From Muricea muricata (taxonomy: Eukaryota; Cnidaria; Anthozoa; Malacalcyonacea; Plexauridae), in assembly GCA_963855995.1 (NCBI GenBank), contig OY979725.1, positions 62,001-126,000 on the forward strand: a DNA stretch of 64,000 nt, written 5' to 3'. The notes beneath the pieces were generated by a model, which was not told where the DNA came from, made no database searches, and worked only from the letters and a program-made list of their open reading frames with translations. How positions within the stretch are numbered: the stretch's first letter is position 1; every line of letters starts with the position of its first letter. This document shows, piece by piece, positions 37,101 to 40,151 of this stretch. Made by a program: the position numbers and the translations under genes.

Positions 37101-37329
37101 TATGTACAAACATAAGTTGTGCTGCAAACATATGGGCGCAAACGTTTCATTGCTGAAGCAATTTTGGTAAAGGTCTGGTCGGAATATTTAAATGTTTTGA
37201 ACTATGTTACTCAATGTAACAAATATTACTTGTAAGATCGGCGCCATATCGGTCTTGGCACTTGTCCTCTTCCAACACTGAACAGCTGCGTACGAGAACA
37301 AGGACAAGCAACATCGCTTTTACAGCCAT
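1086..37329 (-). CDS. Giant modular secreted lectin gene (or tandem cluster), continues past the window start
   Basis: About 45 exons on the minus strand, read from 37,329 downwards, encode one run of extracellular modules: signal peptide, two F-type-lectin-like domains, discoidin domains, an ILEI-like domain, C-type lectin domains and fibrinogen-related domains. The exons join in frame from the signal peptide to 3,567, apart from one unresolved junction near 23,740, and give roughly 2,780 residues. Most module borders are phase-1 introns, and discoidin domains are split by an inner phase-0 intron, as expected for exon shuffling. Only one signal peptide was seen, which favours a single gene. 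Against this, an in-frame stop follows the C-type lectin exon at 3,559, and the C-type lectin and fibrinogen exons at 1,086-2,130 could belong to a second gene. No membrane segment was seen. A secreted recognition protein is inferred from the domains. Confidence 0.5.
1573..2130 (-). CDS. C-type lectin domain 3, two exons
   Basis: Exons 1,939-2,130 (CFKGQCYIYNAERLSN, YCRDLGYDLVKISSQME, SIWLG) and 1,573-1,752 (FSWVDGTHVDFNKWKQ, EPD, WEDMSCEQSRTFPCEKG), both phase 1-1. Layout and intron position equal those of C-type lectin domain 2. EPD replaces EPN, and W-E-D replaces WND, giving a partial calcium site. It precedes the fibrinogen exon at 1,086-1,189. Confidence 0.82.
2438..2533. repeat. Foldback hairpin
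   Basis: A near-perfect palindrome whose arms carry ATAGGTTATCA at the outside and GTTTTATCGCTC / GAGCGATAAAAC at the centre near 2,485. It lies in an intron of the modular lectin gene and is part of a nested foldback cluster that runs to about 3,420. Confidence 0.75.
2549..2897. repeat. Inverted repeat pair bounding a 350-bp segment
   Basis: The 20-mer ACATACTTGTGCCTTTATCT at 2,549-2,568 recurs inverted at 2,878-2,897. Its right arm touches the next hairpin. Between the arms is a short tandem GGGACAAAAAACGATATC-type repeat near 2,800-2,850. Confidence 0.65.
2905..3048. repeat. Foldback hairpin with arms of about 70 bp
   Basis: The arms run from ATCATTTATATAC and GGAGCGAGGGGGATTCGG on the left to the mirror CCGAATCCCCCTCGCTCC and GTATATAAATGAT on the right. 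The centre is CCGAGGGCTTTAGCCCGAGG near 2,977. Likely a MITE or half of a larger foldback element. Confidence 0.75.
3357..3420. repeat. Tandem pair of a perfect palindrome
   Basis: The palindromic unit GTATCTCACTTTAAAAGTGAGATAC occurs twice head to tail. Each unit can fold alone and the two can also pair with each other. Confidence 0.8.
3559..4509 (-). CDS. C-type lectin domain 2, two exons; possible gene end
   Basis: Exons 4,330-4,509 (CNENFCYYLLKSRRHWL, ECRTFYAHLVSIHSA) and 3,567-3,722 (HLGMRNSTVWTDGSKVLF, GCPVLERDGSWKIKNC, NVLCKRG). Four core cysteines and the WTDGS turn are present, but there is no EPN or QPD and no WND, so calcium-dependent sugar binding is unlikely. The last exon either splices at GTAAATAG (phase 1) or reads two more bases into K and stop at 3,559-3,561. 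In the second case the modular gene ends here. Confidence 0.8.
3996..4155. repeat. MITE with CCCCGG ends
   Basis: The inverted ends CCCCGGCGAAAATTTG and CAAATTTTCACCGGGG enclose about 160 bp rich in TTCATGAA and its variants. The left half matches short stretches inside the repeat field at 14,395-14,450 and 14,695-14,755 (TTTGTTCATGAAGTCATGAA), so the family has several copies here. G-rich tracts at 3,850-3,920 and 4,215-4,285 flank it. Confidence 0.7.
4960..6116 (-). CDS. Fibrinogen-related domain 2, three exons
   Basis: Exons 6,028-6,116, 5,323-5,620 and 4,960-5,199, phases 1-0, 0-1 and 1-1. The full globe is present: TSCLDLLLSGQTKSGQYSMD, VYCDQESYGGGWTVFQRR, FGDLERNFWLGNDFIHRLT, the calcium loop DKDNDNRDDDNCA, GSGWWHANC, NLNGEYG and an end at IKIRPRSG. 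Both disulphide pairs and the acidic calcium loop are intact, unlike domain 1. Fibrinogen-related proteins in invertebrates are often innate-immune lectins binding acetylated sugars; that role is inferred. Confidence 0.9.
6686..7380 (-). CDS. Unrecognised cysteine-containing module, three exons
   Basis: Exons 7,318-7,380 (phase 1-1), 7,068-7,240 (1-0) and 6,686-6,761 (0-1) give about 104 residues between discoidin domain 9 and a fibrinogen domain. It begins DNPKFVVFTNNAIAGKDF, has a dense cysteine patch YCESCECPGCKKSLC, then DKVHILAAHFSYDCLYHDF, a short strand HKVYVAESEYSNC, and ends GTITVSEG. Splice sites and frames are good. I do not recognise the domain; alternating hydrophobic strands suggest a small disulphide-linked beta fold. 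Confidence 0.6.
7520..8255 (-). CDS. F5/8-type C (discoidin) domain 9, two exons
   Basis: Exons 7,954-8,255 and 7,520-7,661, phases 1-0 and 0-1. First half: CSSPLGMSSGRLSNDRINAS, FLEVKFLEMVKVTNVATKG; second half: VFLGNVNPGTP, FLALSLRFVVKTWL, CLGAEIYGCYP. The start and end cysteines are present. The second exon resembles the last exon of domain 6 (VFPGNAN, PFLARSLR), suggesting that the two modules are copies. Confidence 0.85.
8575..8845. repeat. Three tandem 93-bp units that include the end of a coding exon
   Basis: TGGCTCTA recurs at 8,575, 8,668 and 8,761, a constant 93-bp period. The third unit contains the 3' end and splice donor of the last exon of discoidin domain 8 (minus strand, donor at 8,799-8,800). 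The two other units repeat the exon end (ATGGAGCTGTA-TTCTGTAAAGAT) inside the intron, but with TTGAGT in place of the GTGAGT donor. Confidence 0.85.
8801..9475 (-). CDS. F5/8-type C (discoidin) domain 8, three exons
   Basis: Exons 9,332-9,475 (GRFGMEDAMIKWKQI), 9,033-9,187 (YYLEIDFFKSRRISHFATQG) and 8,801-8,960 (IFEGNNERTL, FRRMRLNLVSCSSSSCSLR). Phases are 1-1, 1-0 and 0-1. The intron pattern equals that of domain 6. The end of the last exon, with its GTGAGT donor, has been duplicated twice into the following intron (see the tandem repeat at 8,575-8,845). Confidence 0.8.
9931..10560 (-). CDS. Fibrinogen-related domain 1, single exon
   Basis: A 210-codon exon, phase 1/1, covering the full fibrinogen C-terminal globe: QDCLGVLMSGRTTDGVY, FPVYCDQTTDGGGWSVFQRR, IGFGDLLQEHWLGNENI, then GAWWYPDYVISNLNGKY and a final MMLRSG. 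The first disulphide pair is present. The second pair is absent: the usual CA...C next to the calcium loop reads TARDRHGAWWYPDY. The acidic DxDND calcium loop is replaced by MDKGLMS. This copy probably lacks the normal calcium-dependent ligand pocket. Confidence 0.88.
10828..10890 (-). CDS. 21-codon linker exon
   Basis: A phase-1/1 exon bounded by ATTTTAG and AAAG/GTGCTG, reading GEERDYDQTRFQKVAV and on into the fibrinogen module. It has the same length and phase as the linker at 7,318-7,380, which also sits between a discoidin domain and the path to a fibrinogen domain. Support rests on splice sites and frame only. Confidence 0.5.
11094..12180 (-). CDS. F5/8-type C (discoidin) domain 7, two exons
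   Basis: Exons 11,849-12,180 and 11,094-11,241, phases 1-0 and 0-1. First half: IEPIGMEADFIPDSS, RPYLQVDLAEISSICGV, YSVLLSNDSFNW; second half: VFKANEDRNS, REFVAQFVKMDFLSW, LCVRLELFSC. The match to vertebrate-like discoidin (NDSFNWTFV) is good. It is followed by a 63-base linker exon. Confidence 0.85.
12636..12692. repeat. Degenerate GATAC microsatellite
   Basis: About ten copies of ACGATACGAT-type pentamers in the intron 20 bases beyond the donor of C-type lectin exon 12,712-13,098. Confidence 0.8.
12712..13098 (-). CDS. C-type lectin domain 1, single exon, mannose-type
   Basis: A 129-codon phase-1/1 exon holding a whole C-type lectin fold: a WNDARRYCEAIRADLAVI helix region, FHVGLARHPDN, FRWVDGSPLVFAKW, then the EPN tripeptide, NEQC, and YNDIDC near the end. 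EPN plus Glu plus Asn-Asp completes the calcium site 2 that prefers mannose-type sugars. The usual Trp of WND is a Tyr. Of the three C-type lectin domains here it is the only one with a complete site, so it is the best candidate for real calcium-dependent sugar binding. Confidence 0.88.
13217..13400. repeat. Foldback MITE
   Basis: The arms contain CAACCTTTGCATTTTGCAT and, inverted, ATGCAAAATGCAAAGGTT, with outer TTTCTATGTGCTACC and its mirror near 13,370-13,390. Length is about 184 bp; it lies in an intron. Confidence 0.7.
13597..15190. repeat. 181-bp satellite with an inserted A/T-rich homopolymer field
   Basis: The unit GATTGGCAAAGCAGACAGAG recurs at 13,849, 14,030 and 14,211, a 181-bp period; further divergent units lie at 13,597-13,850 and 14,850-15,190. 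Between 14,370 and 14,850 the array is broken by two copies of a block starting ACGATAAGCAATCCCTGG and continuing as AAATTTTGGGAAAAA-like simple sequence. The open frames seen here (PNFFSNFF-type) are artefacts of that repetition. Confidence 0.85.
15759..15971 (-). CDS. Unassigned 71-codon exon, perhaps part of a LamG/pentraxin-like jelly roll
   Basis: A phase-1/1 exon that reads cleanly between good splice sites (ATTTTAG acceptor, AGAG/GTAATT donor) directly after the ILEI-like domain. It contains two cysteines nine residues apart (KCDVNSTDC) followed by ISLAMWMKND, which resembles the 'FTVSFWMK' strand of concanavalin-like jelly rolls. One exon is too short for the whole fold, and no continuation was found in the repeat-rich 2.6 kb before the next exon. 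It may be a remnant or a linker. Confidence 0.5.
16334..17472 (-). CDS. ILEI/FAM3-like (PANDER fold) domain, three exons
   Basis: Exons 17,393-17,472, 16,831-17,018 and 16,334-16,524, phases 1-0, 0-2 and 2-1. The order of elements matches the ILEI family (FAM3C, and parts of POMGNT1, CEMIP and TMEM2): GTVFNKEGAVV, then GPGYNIVVANHITGEF, an acidic-aromatic 'substitute for FDT' stretch, SDHSVVVIATQGVNEL, a helix DETLQLLESIGA, and a WILVGYKGKQQVSW strand. In this family the fold binds sugars or acts as a secreted ligand. Its position between discoidin and C-type lectin domains is unusual. The assignment is from memory of the family and is quite sure at the fold level; the function is not known. 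Confidence 0.72.
17577..18502 (-). CDS. F5/8-type C (discoidin) domain 6, three exons
   Basis: Exons 18,317-18,502 (ASVGIEEGIIMDDQLNSS, YEGRLNF, LFLQVDFF), 17,850-17,971 (VHALTTQGKF, VSQYKVSS) and 17,577-17,715 (VFPGNANCHC, PFLARSLRVLPETW, CMRIEVYGAY). Phases are 1-1, 1-0 and 0-1. The extra inner intron after the LQVDF strand is also present in domain 8. It directly precedes the ILEI-like domain. Confidence 0.82.
18641..18908. repeat. MITE, about 268 bp
   Basis: Inverted ends of about 33 bp: CATTGATATATATACATCTG and GACTGCC at the left, and the mirror GGCAGTCCAGATGTATTTAT at the right. It lies in the intron between discoidin domains 5 and 6. Confidence 0.75.
18909..21048. other. Intronic stretch without recognised features
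   Basis: Lies between a MITE and the Harbinger remnant, inside the intron that separates discoidin domains 5 and 6. Short frames on both strands show no family resemblance, no consistent splice sites and no repeats that I could pair. Confidence 0.5.
21049..21876 (+). mobile_element. PIF/Harbinger element with internal deletion
   Basis: The ends GACCCCGTTCACACGA and TCGTGTGAACGGGGTC are inverted and flanked by TTA on both sides (21,046-21,048 and 21,877-21,879), the target duplication typical of PIF/Harbinger. From about 21,457 a plus-strand frame reads the start of a HARBI1-like transposase: RRRFSTRPGRTSSWW, EEWRENFRLSKTTFNKLC, ELRPFLQKK and DVKTRLAITLYYL. After that it runs into unrelated sequence and the right end, so the catalytic part is deleted. 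Confidence 0.82.
21966..23211 (-). CDS. F5/8-type C (discoidin) domain 5, four exons
   Basis: Exons 23,145-23,211 (GDYADVEKRITASSWLD), 22,806-22,896 (GVISGNPDSTSWTPA), 22,451-22,600 (VDLVQPTPLAGVELRG) and 21,966-22,089 (ILARFVRFTIASW). Phases are 1-2, 2-0, 0-0 and 0-1, and the frame is continuous through all four. The ITASSW and GV..VEL elements and the final RFVRF strand identify the fold. It is divided more finely than the other discoidin modules, so it probably has a separate origin rather than being a copy of its neighbours. An alternative 5' acceptor for the first exon exists about 18 bases upstream. Confidence 0.75.
23735..23955 (-). CDS. Unassigned exon between discoidin domains 4 and 5
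   Basis: After a good acceptor (pyrimidine tract then CTAG), a phase-1 frame stays open for about 73 codons to a stop at 23,735. It has three cysteines near its start (HCLTCP, LPC) and no domain I recognise. Several weak donors lie inside (GTGAGA, GTTTGG, GTAATC, GTAAAT), none clearly best. Either it splices on to the discoidin exon at 23,211 or the first gene ends here with the sequence VNPPD and stop. This is the one unresolved joint in the modular gene. Confidence 0.4.
24098..24884 (-). CDS. F5/8-type C (discoidin) domain 4, two exons
   Basis: Exons 24,541-24,884 (phase 1-0) and 24,098-24,236 (phase 0-1). Hallmarks are KALGMENFQIANPQLSASS, ENQWLQVDFLRTVKVTG, the VFSGNTDQNS start of the second exon, RLLRVQAKTWMGHIALR, and an end at FFGFEG. 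The closing cysteine is replaced by Phe in this copy, while the opening SCENV cysteine remains. Confidence 0.85.
24885..25982. other. Intronic stretch; one unexplained minus-strand frame
   Basis: A minus-strand frame of 143 codons (25,478-25,909) contains TITVDFSQSN, KQCVAMLWYD and a hydrophobic tail. It lacks splice support and is not recognised. It may be a piece of a transposase. The rest holds nothing visible. Confidence 0.3.
25983..27615 (+). mobile_element. TTAA-flanked element with long inverted ends carrying a dead P2RX7_C-like frame
   Basis: TTAAAGTGTATATGCAA at 25,983 and its mirror TTGCATATACACTTTAA ending at 27,615 bound 1,633 bp; TTAA at both ends is the target site of piggyBac-type elements. 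Inversion resumes further in: ATGCAGTGTGACACAGCGC near 26,187 and GCGCTGTGTCACACTGCAT near 27,401, so the ends are similar over roughly 220 bp. No transposase is visible, so it is a non-autonomous element or a captured gene. Confidence 0.65.
26288..26665 (+). pseudogene. P2RX7_C-like domain pseudogene inside the TTAA element
   Basis: One reading frame of 126 codons runs from ATG 26,288 to TGA 26,663-26,665, with two in-frame stops (TAG 26,402 and TAA 26,498). It begins acidic (MSDSESFESQTDTEQ), has YQFEP, and then a SCTCGHC...EYRCCKEILEC pattern. That pattern is typical of the P2X7-receptor C-terminal (P2RX7_C) domains that occur in hundreds of copies in cnidarian and other invertebrate genomes. 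The frame is otherwise intact, suggesting recent decay. Confidence 0.6.
28479..29372. mobile_element. Non-autonomous element with inverted ends
   Basis: CTGGAACGATAACT at the left and AGTTATCGTTCCAG at the right, with further inverted similarity inside (GAAGCCAAATTGAAGG and TTCAAATTTGGCTTC), enclose about 890 bp with no coding frame. A 19-bp direct repeat (CGATAGTCTATGATGAAAC) lies just outside, at about 28,438 and 29,509. Confidence 0.55.
29698..29925. repeat. Foldback MITE, about 228 bp
   Basis: Nearly the whole element is a palindrome: GGTCATGGCTTTATAGGATA with CCCTAAAGGT at the left and the mirror at the right; inner arms GGTTTCTCACTCAC and ACCAAATTTAGCTAAA close on a GCGCGTAGCGCG centre. 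Confidence 0.8.
30075..30360 (+). repeat. Homopurine tract
   Basis: About 285 bases made almost only of A and G on the plus strand (GGAAAAGAAGGG-like). The frames read on both strands here are composition artefacts. It lies in the 5.9-kb intron between discoidin domains 3 and 4. Confidence 0.8.
30630..30775. repeat. Dispersed repeat fragment, GGGCCGGTTGTA family, copy 1
   Basis: Starts CAGGGCCGGTTGTAAAAAAG and ends CACTATCCGGTGG; the same two boxes, in reverse order, occur at 34,270-34,340. Confidence 0.6.
30783..31621 (-). CDS. F5/8-type C (discoidin) domain 3, two exons
   Basis: Exons 31,305-31,621 and 30,783-30,933, phases 1-0 and 0-1. The first exon reads ECANPQPLGMQDGRI, ENQWLQIAF and QILTQGRWG; the second reads IFDGNSNKNSVV, VARYIRIYPRTW and ALTVEFIGCY. 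Both terminal cysteines are present. The next exon of the gene lies almost 6 kb away, at 24,884. Confidence 0.85.
32269..33557 (-). CDS. F5/8-type C (discoidin) domain 2, two exons
   Basis: Exons 33,235-33,557 and 32,269-32,410, phases 1-0 and 0-1. Visible hallmarks are PLGMQNYEITETQLNASS, WMQVDLILMATIVEIRTQG, and in the second half VFSGNFDAYS, VARFVRIYAETW and HAALRLELVGYY. The edge cysteines usual at the start and end of the domain are absent (GYRRSKPLG and LVGYYKG), unlike its neighbours. Confidence 0.85.
33845..35285 (-). CDS. F5/8-type C (discoidin) domain 1, two exons
   Basis: Exons 34,972-35,285 (phase 1 in, 0 out) and 33,845-33,995 (0 in, 1 out). The first half carries a Leu-Gly-Val-Glu start, the SSWLQVDF strand and TGIQTQG; the second carries VVARFVRLHP, YRALRVEFIGC and a final cysteine. 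The two cysteines that close the discoidin fold are present (ECVAPR and FIGCYS). This two-exon split with a phase-0 inner intron recurs in most discoidin modules here. The ligand is unknown; the family binds phospholipids, glycans or collagen. Confidence 0.85.
34250..34345. repeat. Dispersed repeat fragment, GGGCCGGTTGTA family, copy 2
   Basis: The minus strand reads GGGGCCGGTTGTACGAAAGG, GTGGATAA, GTTATCCACCGGATAGCG. This is the inverted relative of the copy at 30,630-30,775. It lies in the intron inside discoidin domain 1. Confidence 0.6.
34625..34810. repeat. Dispersed repeat shared with 50,625-50,800, copy 1
   Basis: The blocks GTTTGTGTCC, GCATTACGC, CAATTGCATTTTCTGG and CCAGTCAATTGCGTAA recur in the same order and orientation in an intron of BTBD7, about 16 kb away. 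The family is unidentified. Confidence 0.65.
35797..36225 (-). CDS. F-type lectin (fucolectin)-like domain 2
   Basis: A 429-base exon, phase 1/1. It starts VNYALQQPA, holds ARAVDGNRDT and a WWKVDLG strand, and ends LTFCEVYVQAWED, all usual for the fucolectin fold. A His lies about 28 residues before an Arg, close to the sugar-site spacing, but the Arg is followed by A-T rather than x-D. This is a second degenerate sugar motif. The two tandem copies are divergent, so the duplication is not recent. Confidence 0.8.
36613..37050 (-). CDS. F-type lectin (fucolectin)-like domain 1
   Basis: A single phase-1/1 exon of 438 bases. It opens with the family signature NFALGRTASQSST, continues with a DGN element and conserved cysteines, and ends with a LSLCEVKVHG strand typical of fucolectin/tachylectin-4/pentraxin-1 (FTP) domains. 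F-type lectins bind L-fucose through a conserved His and an R-x-D-x4-R/K motif. Here RAD is present, but no His lies at the expected distance upstream and the final basic residue is a Tyr. Fucose binding may therefore be lost or altered. Confidence 0.8.
37230..37329 (-). CDS. First coding exon: signal peptide
   Basis: The ATG at 37,329-37,327 opens a 33-codon exon with a short basic start (MAVKAM) and a hydrophobic LLVLVLV core, then a cysteine-containing stretch (DKCQDRYGADLT). This is a classical secretion signal. The exon ends in phase 1 at a GTAATA donor. A good acceptor (pyrimidine tract, then CTCAG) lies about 20 bases upstream of the ATG, so a 5' UTR intron is likely. Confidence 0.75.
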
Positions 37330-40151
37330 ACCGTGAAAGCCGGGCGGACTGAGAAATATGAAAAGAAAAGTTAACAATCATTCGAATTACGTTCTTTATA
37401 GGGTACGGATTTACCAGCTCTAATCTGTAAAACTTCTCGACAGGTTTTAACATGTATTTCACAAAGTACATTTAATTCGCTGAAGGAAGCTGCATGCACT
37501 TCTCATTTCTCAAAGTTTAAAAGATTGGCAATGTTAATGTATTATAACAAATATATAGTTAATATAATGATTATATCGCTATTGCTCTCCACTAGTCTTT
37601 TATAGCCTAGTATAGATAATATAACGTAGTTACCTTGGGCTCTGCTTGGAGCCAAGCATCCACAATTTTTTTTCAACTACTTTAATTAGCCCGCCATGAA
37701 CAACTTTTTACAGACTTCAATTTATAAAAAATGAAACTGAATTCTGGGCGAAAATGATAGACACAAATTTATCAAGATTCTGTTTCTCAATGCGCCAAGT
37801 AACAAAGCGTAAAACAATGATACACGAGTTGATTTTCAATGCCTATTGCAAGTGGGTAGTGGAAAAATGTTTTGGAAAACAGCCTCATTTGAGAGCAGGT
37901 TCTTTTTAATTAATAATACGCGATGCAAAGCAACGAACAAATATTAATAAAGCTTTAAAGAAAAAAATGGTAAATGAAAGCTAAATACACTGCACGATAC
38001 TGACTTGTGTGTAGAAAAACCGAGTAATGAACCATGAATAAAATGTTTTATCATTTGTCATTTGGTTTGCTACATGATAACGTTTCATTATAGAATCATG
38101 CATGTACCTGCAATGTTTTTACCTCAATTAATGCACATGATACATCTGCCTTAGTGGTCTGTTCTGGAATATTTAGACAGATTTTCACGCCATTCGCGTT
38201 GACATTGAACTACCACAAATCGTATATGCAGCTAACTCAATTAAGTTTTCAGCTTTTTTGCTCATATTTTAGTTTGGTTCTCCTATGTTTCGCTGGGCTA
38301 ACGATAGACTTGGGTCAAGCTCATCTCTCCATAGAGTCCGCGGGGAAGAATAAATATTACTTATTTAAAATGGTACCATATAGCGATATGAATACATTCA
38401 ATAGCATATTTATGCAGAAAACAAGGCTAACAACAGAGCAAATTAGGAAGCTTTATCAAAAATATTCATATTTCTTCAATTTTAGCAATACAGGCTTGTT
38501 AAATGTATCATGACTTCAAAGCGTTGTGGTTTCTGTCATTAAAATTTAATTAACGTCATTCACATGAGAACGATGCTCTTTTTGAACGATGTACTACACA
38601 ATAAAGACATCTTGATGCCTATGAGCAAGATATTTTCAAGCCGCAGTCTTAGATCGGTATTGAGAACGTTCAGGTAAGAGTAATAACCATCCCTGATATG
38701 ACTGAACGACTGGTACATCCTCCTCATGGTATACACATCCTAACATTATACAAACGGTGATTCTATACTATCGATGGTCGGATTCGAATCTGGAATTCCA
38801 GGGTTTTAGCACTTATGGTCTGGGGGCCGCTTCTACCCTCCCCTAACAGCTCGAATTCGAGCCATAAATGGTGGATATTAGGCGAAGGAGTCGATTGGAT
38901 GTTAATGTTGGCGACAACAACGCCCAATTCTCTCCCGGGCGCCAAATGTCCGAAGCCATCTTTTATAACAATACTTGGTCCATGCTCTCTTTTTTACCAT
39001 CCTAAGGCTAATCCTTCGAATTCCTGACTCCTTTTGAAACCTGCTAATGTAAATTGTTACGCTAACATGTAATCTCATATGGTACTTCTCAAAAACCCTA
39101 ATATAAGTGGTATAACGTATTTTTTCCAATATTTTATTATGGTATTTTTTGTAAAAATTTGTAGCTCATTCAATTAAAAACGGTAAATAATTTAAACCAC
39201 ATTGGACGAGTGTAATAGCCAACGTGGTCTGGTGATCAGGCAAAGTGGTGTAAGTAAACAACGCAGCTGAACGATCATTAATCAGTGGTAGGTTTCGGCA
39301 ATTCCGTTTTCCACTAAATCTTGATTTTTGAAAACTGAATTTTGCACAAATTTCAGGTTTCTACTTTTTACTGTTTTTGATTGACACGTATTTCCTAATC
39401 TTTTTCGCGTTCCTTACCCTTTTTCACGTTCAAAACACTTTGAAACATGAAATTTGGCAAAGGGAATTTAGTCGTGTTAAAGAGGCTCAAGGGAGAACTT
39501 CGCTTGCTCGTTTAGTAAGCTGTAATTAGAAACTTTGTAGATCTTGAAGTTGCTTTTGAGTGTAATTACACTTTTAAATGTATGTACAAATTTATTTTTG
39601 AATAAATCCAATTGAGTGAGTTATTTTTCCACTGTCGTACGAAGAGATAAAAAGCAATTAAACTGGGGACTATGAACTATTGAGCTGGAATGAGATAAAA
39701 ACTTACACTTTATTTAGTTTTCATCATTTTTACTGGTGGATAGCCCTGCTAACATTTCTTTAGTTTTGCAAAATAAATCCCACTGCAGAGAGGGGGGGGA
39801 GTGAATTATAACCGGAGTACAAACTGAATCGTAGCTTGAACTGATTGGGTTTTTGCGGAAAAAAATACTCTCATTGCTTCACTTGAAAACGCTTACACTT
39901 TATATTTTAATATATTAACAATAAATACAATATTTGATGTATTTTACATAAAGCTCTTTCATATAAAACAATACAAGGTATCACATTTTAGATAATATAT
40001 ATACATATAAAGATTTATTAAAAACACTGCTATGTACTAACACAAATCCATGAGATATGATAAGGTTTGTACGTCTATTGAAAACAATCAGGACCGATAC
40101 ATTAACCTGATCGCGTTCTATAAAGTAACATGGCCTCGCGAAATGTCATCT
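37330..40151. other. Intergenic region between the lectin and C7orf57-like genes
   Basis: Mostly AT-rich sequence with no recognised exon. One plus-strand frame from ATG 38,227 to TGA 38,514 (95 codons) begins with a hydrophobic stretch that could be a signal peptide (FSLVLLCFAGLTI) followed by a basic, aromatic tail; it has no known relative. Promoter elements of the lectin gene should lie near 37,330-37,700 but none was recognised. Confidence 0.3.
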
